The notes beneath the pieces were generated by a model. That model did no database searches and had not been told where the DNA came from. It was given only the letters and a program-made list of their open reading frames with translations. Of a stretch of DNA of 19,507 nt, positions 9,743-15,712 are shown piece by piece. The stretch spans positions 1 to 19,507 of the forward strand of contig JAWOIQ010000120.1 in assembly GCA_046484585.1 (NCBI GenBank). Reading direction: 5' to 3'. The stretch's first letter is position 1; each line of letters starts with the position of its first letter. The translations under genes were made by a program, and so were the position numbers. This stretch comes from JAGXFP01 sp046484585 (GTDB lineage: Bacteria; Desulfobacterota; Desulfobulbia; Desulfobulbales; JAGXFP01).

Positions 9743-9780
9743 GTTCGCGGCTGAAGCCTGCTGAAGCTTCAGCCGCGAAC
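9743..9780. terminator. Strong inverted repeat between convergent genes
   Basis: GTTCGCGGCTGAAGC (9743-9757) and GCTTCAGCCGCGAAC (9766-9780) form a perfect 15-bp stem with an 8-base loop. It lies between the ends of the spermidine synthase-like gene and typA, so it would serve both strands. Neither side is followed by a clear T-run, so it could instead act as an RNA-stabilising stem or a palindromic repeat. A weaker hairpin GCCGG/CCGGC at 9711-9729 followed by TTT lies just before it. Confidence 0.6.
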
Positions 9781-9799
9781 TGCGAGGTCGACCGGACGG

Positions 9800-11596
9800 T
9801 TAACCGCGCTTCTTGAACTTGTTTTCCCCTTTCTTCCGCAGCCGGATTGATTCCGGGGTCACCTCGACCAGTTCATCGTCGTTGATAAAGGCGATGCAGT
9901 CTTCGAGACTCATTCGCACCGGCGGGGTCAGGACCACGTTCTCGTCGGTGCCGGAGGCCCGCATGTTGGTCAGTTTCTTGCCCTTGGCGGGGTTGACCAC
10001 CATGTCGCTGTTCCGGGAGTTTTCGCCGATGATCTGGCCTTTGTAGACCCTTTCGCCGGCGCCGAGGAACAGGCGGCCGCGTTCCTGGAGGTTGAAGAGG
10101 GCGAAAGCCACGGTGGTGCAGTCCTCCATGGACAGGAGCACCCCGTTCACCCGGTTGGTGATTTCGCCGGCGTGGGGAGCATATTCGGCGAAGACGTAGT
10201 TCATGATGCCCATGCCCTTGGTATCGGTCATGAATTCAGAACGGAACCCCAGCAGGGCCCGGGTCGGGATCTTGTATACCAGCCTGGCCATGCCTCGATC
10301 CTGGGTCATGTCGATCATCTGGCCCTTGAGGTTACCCAGTTTTTCAATAACCGCACCCTTGAACTCTTCATCCACGTCAATGGTCAGTTCCTCGTATGGT
10401 TCGAGAAGCTGGCCGTTCTCCGTCTTCATGATGACTTCCGGCCTGGTGATCTGAAACTCGTAGCCTTCCCGGCGCATTTTTTCGATCAGGATCGACAGGT
10501 GCAGTTCGCCCCGCCCGGAAACCCTGTAGCCGACCGCGTCGGTAAGCGGCTCGACCCTCAGGGCGACATCTGAGAGGGTCTCCTTGCTGAGCCGCGCCTC
10601 CAGGTGGCGGGAGGTGACGAACTTCCCTTCAAGCCCGGCAAAGGGCGAGTCGTTGGGGATGAAGTTCATCGACAGGGTCGGGGGGTCGATGTCGATCAGC
10701 GGCAGGGGCCGCGGGTCGTTGGGATCGGTGAAGGTGACCCCGACCGTGATTTCCTCGGTGCCGGCCACCGCGATGATCTCGCCGACCCCGGCCCGGTCGG
10801 TCGGCACCTTCTGGTCGCACTCGAAACGGAAGATCTTGGAGATCCGCACCGGGGTGATCGTGCCGTCCCGCTTGGCGACCACGAGGTTCTCGTTGACTTT
10901 AAGGGTGCCGTTTACCACCTTGCCGATGCCCATCCGGCCCAGATATGGGGAGTATTCAATACTGTTCACCTGCATCTGCAAGGGGGCGTCAGCCGAACCG
11001 ACCGGGGCGGGGACGTGCTCGATGATCATGTCCGAGATCGGCCTCATGTCTTCGGGGCTGTCGCCCATCTCTTTTAAAGCATAGCCATCCTTGGCCGAGG
11101 CGTAAATCACCGGGAAGTCGAGAAGTTCGTCCGGGGCGTTCAGCTTGACGAAAAGGTCGAAGACCTGGTCGACCACCCATTCGCAGCGGGCCGCCGGTTT
11201 GTCGATCTTGTTGATCACCACGATGATCGGCAGGTTGTTGGCCAGGGCCTTCTTGAGGACGAAATAGGTCTGGGGCATCGGCCCTTCCTGGGCGTCGACC
11301 AGAAGCAGGCAGCCGTCGGCCATCCGCAGAACCCGCTCCACCTGACCGCCGAAGTCGGCGTGGCCGGGGGTGTCGATGATGTTGATCAGGTGACCTTTAT
11401 AGTTATAGGAACCGTTCTTGGAAGCGATGGTGATGCCCCTTTCCCGCTCCAGATCCATGGAGTCCATCAGCCGCTCGGCGACCTCCTGGTTGTCGCGGAA
11501 CATGCCGCTTTGCTTGAAGAGCTGATCTACCAGGGTGGTCTTGCCATGATCGACGTGGGCGACGATGGCTACGTTTCGAATCTTGTCTTGGTTCAT
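9800..11596 (-). CDS. typA: Ribosome-binding GTPase TypA/BipA
   Basis: TypA/BipA is a translational GTPase related to EF-G that binds the ribosome and helps 50S assembly and stress or cold adaptation. The N-terminal G domain shows AHVDHGKTT (G1), RGITI (G2), DTPGHADF (G3), NKID (G4) and SAKDG (G5) within the first about 170 residues. It is followed by domain II and the EF-G-like domains III and V (SGRGELHLSILIEKMRREGYEF and the RALLGFRSEFMTDTKG stretch), and the C-terminal domain typical of TypA with the FAEYAPHAGEI and RASGTDENVVLTPP stretches. The length of 598 residues is close to the family norm of about 600-615. Start and N-terminus match orthologues as remembered. The ribosome-binding site is weak (TCAGAGAATTC before the ATG). 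It is transcribed divergently from the dcw operon, from the promoter at 11638-11666. Confidence 0.97.
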   Translation of the reverse strand: MNQDKIRNVAIVAHVDHGKTTLVDQLFKQSGMFRDNQEVAERLMDSMDLERERGITIASKNGSYNYKGHLINIIDTPGHADFGGQVERVLRMADGCLLLVDAQEGPMPQTYFVLKKALANNLPIIVVINKIDKPAARCEWVVDQVFDLFVKLNAPDELLDFPVIYASAKDGYALKEMGDSPEDMRPISDMIIEHVPAPVGSADAPLQMQVNSIEYSPYLGRMGIGKVVNGTLKVNENLVVAKRDGTITPVRISKIFRFECDQKVPTDRAGVGEIIAVAGTEEITVGVTFTDPNDPRPLPLIDIDPPTLSMNFIPNDSPFAGLEGKFVTSRHLEARLSKETLSDVALRVEPLTDAVGYRVSGRGELHLSILIEKMRREGYEFQITRPEVIMKTENGQLLEPYEELTIDVDEEFKGAVIEKLGNLKGQMIDMTQDRGMARLVYKIPTRALLGFRSEFMTDTKGMGIMNYVFAEYAPHAGEITNRVNGVLLSMEDCTTVAFALFNLQERGRLFLGAGERVYKGQIIGENSRNSDMVVNPAKGKKLTNMRASGTDENVVLTPPVRMSLEDCIAFINDDELVEVTPESIRLRKKGENKFKKRG

Positions 11597-11637
11597 GAAT
11601 TCTCTGAAGTAGGGATTAATCTGATAAAGAACCGGCT

Positions 11638-11666
11638 ATATTATCGGAAATCAGGGATCTTAGCAA
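11638..11666 (-). promoter_or_regulatory. Sigma70-type promoter of typA
   Basis: On the minus strand TTGCTA (11661-11666) is followed after 17 bases by TAATAT (11638-11643). Transcription would start near 11630, about 35 bases before the typA ATG. It fits the sigma70 consensus well and points into typA. Confidence 0.7.
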
Positions 11667-11698
11667 GAAGAAAACCGTGGGAGCAGTGAAATTTTTAC

Positions 11699-11728
11699 TT
11701 GACAGTAAATGTTGCGGTTCTTTATACA
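11699..11728 (+). promoter_or_regulatory. Sigma70-type promoter of the dcw operon (PmraZ)
   Basis: TTGACA (11699-11704) matches the -35 consensus perfectly, and TATACA (11723-11728) follows after 18 bases. Transcription would begin at about 11735, at the first MraZ box. It is the only strong promoter I see for the following seven genes. Confidence 0.78.
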
Positions 11729-11735
11729 ATTAGCT

Positions 11736-11775
11736 ATGGTGGTGTAAAGTGGTGTAAAAGGGAATCAAGGGGTTT
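11736..11775 (+). promoter_or_regulatory. MraZ boxes: direct repeats with 10-base period before mraZ
   Basis: Four consecutive 10-base units can be lined up: ATGGTGGTGT, AAAGTGGTGT, AAAAGGGAAT and CAAGGGGTTT, the first two nearly identical (GTGGTGTAAA repeats exactly at 11739-11748 and 11749-11758). This is the spacing and sequence type (AAAGTGG plus three bases, repeated) reported for MraZ operators. They start at the predicted transcription start and reach the mraZ ribosome-binding site, so a bound MraZ ring would block transcription or initiation. Confidence 0.75.
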
Positions 11776-11781
11776 TCGGTG

Positions 11782-12261
11782 ATGGAGTCGGCGTTGATCA
11801 GAGGAGCGGTGCATAACTTTCGCGGTCGTTCCGAACATAATCTGGACGACAAAGGCAGGCTCAATATTCCCACGCGTTTCCGGGATGTTCTCCGCCGGCA
11901 GTATAAGGACAACCTGTTGATGGTCTCTCCATGGCAGAACTGTCTCAAGGCCTATCCGATGGCGCAATGGGAGAAGCTGGAACTCAATCTGCTGGACACC
12001 AGCAAGAAGCAGCCGGAAATCATCAAGATGGTCCGTTATATAGTCGGAGGGGTGGTCGAGTGCCCCCTCGATAAGCAGGGCAGAATTCTGCTGCCCGGCA
12101 AGATGCGGACGGACTGCGGCGTCGACAGGGAGATTCTGGTCAGCGGCATGATCTCATATTTTGAAATCTGGGATAAAAAGACCTGGGAGACCGAAAACCA
12201 GCCATCCGCCGAGGATTTCAGAAGTTTCGAGCTTAATCTCCTGGAGATTGGACTATTTTGA
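11782..12261 (+). CDS. mraZ: Transcriptional regulator MraZ
   Basis: MraZ is the first gene of the dcw cluster and encodes a DNA-binding repressor of its own operon, forming a ring of AbrB-like (SpoVT-AbrB) domains. Two such domains are visible: HNLDDKGRLNIPTRFRDVL in the first half and CPLDKQGRILLPGKMR in the second, each with the D-x-K/Q-G-R-x-x-(I/L)-P core that touches DNA. ATG 11782 is chosen, with AAGGGG (11767-11772) as ribosome-binding site; a GTG directly before it (11779) could equally be used. The gene is 159-160 residues, usual for the family. Its operator is the direct-repeat array immediately upstream. The last bases overlap the TTG start of rsmH. Confidence 0.95.
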   Translation: MESALIRGAVHNFRGRSEHNLDDKGRLNIPTRFRDVLRRQYKDNLLMVSPWQNCLKAYPMAQWEKLELNLLDTSKKQPEIIKMVRYIVGGVVECPLDKQGRILLPGKMRTDCGVDREILVSGMISYFEIWDKKTWETENQPSAEDFRSFELNLLEIGLF

Positions 12262-13175
12262 GCGATCAGGGCAGCCCTATCGATTCCGGCGGCATCCATG
12301 TCCCGGTTCTGCTGGAAGAGGTCCTGGAGTTTCTGCAGCCGCGCAGCGGCGGGGTCTATGTCGACGGCAACCTCGGACTGGGCGGCCATGCCGGGGCAAT
12401 TCTCGCCAAAAGCGCTCCCGCCGGCAAACTTATCGGTCTTGACTGGGATGACCGCGCCCTTGCCCTCGCCCGCGCCAATCTGGCCGAATTCGGCGCACGG
12501 GCGGTCTGTGTAAGAAATAACTTTGCCGAGCTTCAACAGGTCCTCGACGATCTTAGCATCGCCGCGGTCGATGGCATTCTGCTCGATCTGGGACTCTCCT
12601 CCCTGCAACTCGACGGTGGCGAGAGGGGCTTCAGTTTCCGGGGCAGCGAGCCCCTGGATATGCGGATGGATGATCGCTCCTCCGAAACGGCGGCCGATCT
12701 TCTCAACAAACTCTCCCGGGATGAACTGGCGGATATGTTTTATTATTTCGGTGAAGAGAGGCAGGCCCGGCCCATTGCCTCAATGGTGGTGGAGGACCGG
12801 GGCAGGCATCCATTCAAGACCACCGATCAGTTGGTTGACACCGTGTCGCGGGCGATTCCCCGACGCTTCCATCCACGCAGAATTCATGTGGCCACCAAGG
12901 TCTTTCAGGCCCTGCGCATCGCGGTAAATCGAGAACTGGACAATCTGGTACAGATCCTTGCGGCCGGCGGTGAACTTTTAAAGCCGGGCGGCCGTATTTG
13001 TGTGATTTCATTTCATTCCCTGGAAGATCGCCTGGTTAAACGCGCTTTTGCCGAAGACCGGCGACTTAAGGTTATTACCAGGCGGCCCCTGCGGCCGGGG
13101 GAGGAAGAATGTCAAATAAACCCACGAGCCAGAAGCGCCAAGTTGAGAGTCGCCGAACGGGTGGCGGAATGGTAA
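12258..13175 (+). CDS. rsmH: 16S rRNA m4C1402 methyltransferase RsmH (MraW)
   Basis: RsmH methylates N4 of cytidine 1402 in 16S rRNA using SAM, fine-tuning the decoding centre. Landmarks: HVPVLLEEVL near the N-terminus, the SAM-binding DGNLGLGGHAGAIL (about residues 35-49, Leu where many have Gly or Thr), the VDGILLDLGLSSLQLD stretch, the FSFRGSEPLDMRMD loop and the C-terminal SFHSLEDRLVKRAF. The 305-residue length is usual. The start is a TTG at 12258 that overlaps the mraZ stop (TTGA), with GGAG at 12243-12246 as ribosome-binding site, so translation is coupled. The TAA at 13173-13175 lies inside the left arm of the palindromic element that fills the gap to ftsL. Confidence 0.95.
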   Translation: MSDQGSPIDSGGIHVPVLLEEVLEFLQPRSGGVYVDGNLGLGGHAGAILAKSAPAGKLIGLDWDDRALALARANLAEFGARAVCVRNNFAELQQVLDDLSIAAVDGILLDLGLSSLQLDGGERGFSFRGSEPLDMRMDDRSSETAADLLNKLSRDELADMFYYFGEERQARPIASMVVEDRGRHPFKTTDQLVDTVSRAIPRRFHPRRIHVATKVFQALRIAVNRELDNLVQILAAGGELLKPGGRICVISFHSLEDRLVKRAFAEDRRLKVITRRPLRPGEEECQINPRARSAKLRVAERVAEW

Positions 13176-13328
13176 CCGTTCAGCAGCACCGCATCTTCGG
13201 ACGATCGGCCCGGCTTACGTACACGAGGTACGCGGCGCCGGTCCGCTTGTCCAAATCTGCACCACTGCTGAACGGTTACAGTCCGGCGGTTTTTGGTGCT
13301 TTGGCGACCGCACCGATGAACGGTTACC
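13172..13328. repeat. Palindromic element between rsmH and ftsL
   Basis: GTAACCGTTCAGCAG (13172-13186) and CTGCTGAACGGTTAC (13265-13279) are a perfect 15-bp inverted repeat. Between them a second, imperfect palindrome is centred on ACGTAC-acgag-GTACG near 13216-13230, with GGAC-x3-CGG-x-CCGGC in both arms. The whole could fold into one long hairpin of about 108 bases. A further copy of TGAACGGTTACC lies at 13317-13328, right before the ftsL start. I see no protein in it. It resembles a MITE- or REP-type insertion. It has also supplied the rsmH stop codon. Confidence 0.65.
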
Positions 13329-13332
13329 CGGA

Positions 13333-13641
13333 ATGAACAGGCCAAAACCCCGGGCCAGGATGAGGGCGTCCGGAGCCGGCGACGGTTTGCCCTGGCGGAT
13401 CGGGGTGCCGATGATCATGATAATGGTGGTGGGGATTGTGACCAGTGTCTGGTTTGTCTGGAGAATCGATAGTGATCTCGGTGAACTTTCCCGCAGCCGG
13501 CAGGAGCTTGTCGACGAGACGGAGGCTAACCGCGAGTTGACGGCCAGACGCGATTTTCTGCTGTCCCGGGAGAACATGGTAAAAAAAGCGGCGGTGCTGG
13601 GACTTTTTCCGCCGACCGATGAACAGATCAGAAAACCATAG
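13333..13641 (+). CDS. ftsL: Cell division protein FtsL (probable)
   Basis: FtsL is a small bitopic protein of the FtsQLB divisome complex that activates FtsWI. The 102-residue product has a basic cytoplasmic N-terminus, one membrane helix (about residues 26-43, MIMIMVVGIVTSVWFVWR), then a charged coiled-coil-forming region with leucines (DLGELSRSRQELVDETEANRELTARRDFLLSREN) and a short hydrophobic end including LGLFPPTDEQI, a C-terminal pattern seen in other short FtsL-like proteins. The sequence is not well conserved in this family, so the call relies on topology, size and position between rsmH and ftsI. ATG 13333 is preceded by CCCGGA at 13327-13332, a weak ribosome-binding site next to a copy of the palindromic repeat. 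It ends 8 bases before ftsI. Confidence 0.75.
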   Translation: MNRPKPRARMRASGAGDGLPWRIGVPMIMIMVVGIVTSVWFVWRIDSDLGELSRSRQELVDETEANRELTARRDFLLSRENMVKKAAVLGLFPPTDEQIRKP

Positions 13642-13649
13642 GGTCATGG

Positions 13650-15521
13650 ATGAGAAGGTCTGCCCGCAGGACTAAAAAAAAGAAACTGCCTAAACTAGTT
13701 GCGGCCATCCTGGTTCTGCTGGTCACGGCAGTCCTGGTTCCGTTAACCGGAGCCTGGTTTTCCAAGGAGCCGCCGGTCGGCTTAACCGATCAGCAAAGTG
13801 GCAATGATCCCGAATCGGTCTTGGATATTTCCCGGCGAAGTACTATATATGATCGTGGTTACCGGGAACTGGCGGTAAGCTTCATGATGAAGTCTCTGTA
13901 CGCCCGCCCCCTTGAGATAGAGGATATCGATGGAACCGCCGCTTTTGTGGGGGAAAGATTGGGGCTTGATCCGGTGGAGCTTGGCCGCAGGCTTAAGTCG
14001 GAACGAAGTTTTGTCTGGCTGGGGCGGCGCTTGCCGGAAGAAAGAGCGCGAACCGTTCTGCAAAAAGATTTAGCCGGAATCTACGCGATAGAGGAATCCC
14101 AGCGCTTTTATCCGGCGCGCAGGGGCGGCGCTCATGTGGTCGGTTTCGTGGAAGAGAATAACGGTTTGGCCGGAGTCGAGCTTAATTTCGATCATATCCT
14201 CCGGCGCGGTTCCGGGGGGCCGGCCGGGGGCGGGCACCTTCAGCTCACTCTAGACTTGCGGATCCAGGAGTTGCTGGCCGAGGGGCTTGGCGGCCTACTG
14301 GATAAAACCGGGGCGTCGACCGGCACCGGTATCGTGATGAATTATAAAACCGGGGCGTTGCTGGCCATGGTGGCCTTCCCCGATTATGATCCGAACTCAT
14401 ATTGGGATGCCGGTCAGAACGGCCGGCTTAACCGGGCAGTTAACGGCAGCATCGAATTGGGAGGCTTTTCGTCGTTTTTCGAACTGGCCGCCGCCAGGGA
14501 AATGGCCGGTGGTGATGACAATCGGGACCGGTTGTCCTCCCTGAAAATGGAGTTGCTCCTGGAGAGCCGGGCCAAGGAGGCGCGTTCCGGAGAGTGGTTT
14601 GAAGAACGGGGCGATGATCTGCTCTCCCCCGAATTCAAGGGGTGGCGGCAAGCCGCGGCCGCCGGGAGGGAGCAATCCGCCCTGCTCGCGGACCTGGGTC
14701 TCTTCGATAAAAGCGGCATCGATCTGCCGGAAACGGCCGCGGGATCGCAAGAGAACGGCAGGACTACGCCGCTCAACCTGTTAAGCGCATTTGCGGTGCT
14801 GGTCAACGGCGGCAGGGGAATCACCCCCTATGTTGGGGAGGCGGTTGTTGATCCCGCTTCCGGCCGCCGCACCTCGATCGCTCGGCCCGAACCTCGTGGG
14901 GAATTGATCGGGGAGCGGACCAGCCGGAAAATAGTCGGAGTATTGGCGGAAGCTTCCCGCTCCGGTCCCGAAGCGATTTTTCTCGAAAGTATGCGGCCAA
15001 CCGGGAGGCTAAGCGAGGCAAGGGAAGGCGCGGAGGAACCCGTCGAAAAGCCCGAGCCGAGATTTCGGACGGTGCTGGTCGGCTTTACTCCCGGACAGGA
15101 CGGAGTGGCCCTGCTGGTTGCCCTCGACCGGGCGGTGGTCGATGCCGATAAAAAAACCTTGATGCGAAACCTGGGCGAGGAGGTTATCGGCAGGATGGCC
15201 GCTTTGGCGGCCGAGCAGGTTGATCCGCCTTCCCCCGAAGCTATGGCGGCCGGGGAAAAGCGGATATTCGAAACCTGGCTCGGTTCGCAGGCCTATGATC
15301 ACCTGGTTGCGGCTGCCGTTAACGTCGATCCTGAAGTTAAACGGCCCGAGGTGATGCCCGATCTGCATGGTTTGAGCCTGCGCAAGGGGCTGCGGCTTCT
15401 CCAGACTTTCGGGGTCAAGGTCAGAGTCGTCGGTTCGGGACGGATTGTCGAGCAGGAACCTGCCGCCGGCGCGATTTTTAACGGCGGGGAGTGTCGGTTG
15501 TCCCTGCGCTCCGATGTCTGA
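13650..15521 (+). CDS. FtsI-like class B penicillin-binding protein with PASTA domain, catalytic motifs missing
   Basis: Position and architecture are those of septal transpeptidase FtsI/PBP3: basic N-terminus, one membrane helix (about residues 17-34), the pedestal domain (RRSTIYDRGYRELAVS; FYPARRGGAHVVGFVEENNG; AGVELNFDHIL), a transpeptidase-like domain from about 200, and a C-terminal PASTA domain (about 568-621, VMPDLHGLSLRKGLRLL). However, the SxxK motif, normally E-P-G-S-T-F-K-P-F, reads ELGGFSSFF (269-277): nucleophilic Ser is Gly272 and Lys is Ser275. No SxN is found where it belongs (about 331-345 reads GWRQAAAAGREQSAL). The KTG position reads RPTGRL (449-454), with Pro450 for Lys. 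Fold landmarks such as SGIDLPE, TTPLNLLSAFAVLVNGG and TVLVGFTPGQDGVALLVALD remain. It is most likely a catalytically inactive homologue, perhaps structural in the divisome. ATG 13650 has AGGG at 13640-13643; an ATG at 13646 is in another frame. Confidence 0.88.
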   Translation: MRRSARRTKKKKLPKLVAAILVLLVTAVLVPLTGAWFSKEPPVGLTDQQSGNDPESVLDISRRSTIYDRGYRELAVSFMMKSLYARPLEIEDIDGTAAFVGERLGLDPVELGRRLKSERSFVWLGRRLPEERARTVLQKDLAGIYAIEESQRFYPARRGGAHVVGFVEENNGLAGVELNFDHILRRGSGGPAGGGHLQLTLDLRIQELLAEGLGGLLDKTGASTGTGIVMNYKTGALLAMVAFPDYDPNSYWDAGQNGRLNRAVNGSIELGGFSSFFELAAAREMAGGDDNRDRLSSLKMELLLESRAKEARSGEWFEERGDDLLSPEFKGWRQAAAAGREQSALLADLGLFDKSGIDLPETAAGSQENGRTTPLNLLSAFAVLVNGGRGITPYVGEAVVDPASGRRTSIARPEPRGELIGERTSRKIVGVLAEASRSGPEAIFLESMRPTGRLSEAREGAEEPVEKPEPRFRTVLVGFTPGQDGVALLVALDRAVVDADKKTLMRNLGEEVIGRMAALAAEQVDPPSPEAMAAGEKRIFETWLGSQAYDHLVAAAVNVDPEVKRPEVMPDLHGLSLRKGLRLLQTFGVKVRVVGSGRIVEQEPAAGAIFNGGECRLSLRSDV

Positions 15522-15534
15522 ACGGCGGATCTTT

Positions 15535-15696
15535 AACCTGAATCCGTGAGCGTTCGAGAACGCCGCAGATGCGCCGTTATCGGGCGCCCCGCAGGGCGGC
15601 GGGTGCATTTCAGCCGACACGGATCACTGTCTATATTTGACGTAAAAACAATCATATATCGTGAATCAATGCACTAAGCCGTCACGGATTCAGGTT
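15535..15696. repeat. MITE-like palindromic element between ftsI and murE
   Basis: Perfect 15-bp terminal inverted repeats AACCTGAATCCGTGA (15535-15549) and TCACGGATTCAGGTT (15682-15696) enclose 132 bases with further nested repeats: CGTTC-GA-GAACG (15551-15562), CGCCC/GGGCG around 15585-15598, and GTGCATT (15603-15609) against AATGCAC (15668-15674). The right half is AT-rich. No coding sequence is visible. No clear target-site duplication is seen. It looks like a non-autonomous palindromic repeat inserted into the dcw operon, not like a simple terminator. Confidence 0.7.
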
Positions 15697-15712
15697 TAGG
15701 GATAAGAGAGCA

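Noticed and set aside
11739..11758. Tandem GTGGTGTAAA repeats as a CRISPR or replication iteron
   Set aside because: There are only two exact 10-base copies without spacers, placed between a promoter and mraZ, which fits MraZ boxes far better. No CRISPR-like array occurs anywhere in the window.
14340..14354. KTG at residues 233-235 of the FtsI homologue taken as the catalytic triad Lys-Thr-Gly
   Set aside because: It lies before the SxxK position, in the conserved M-x-x-K-T-G-x-x-L-A-M strand found in all class B PBPs. The real catalytic KTG comes about 180 residues after the nucleophile, where RPTG is found.
15637..15660. A murE promoter inside the palindromic element (TTGACG and TATATC)
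   Set aside because: The two hexamers are only 12 bases apart, too close for a sigma70 promoter; the AT-rich stretch alone is not enough.
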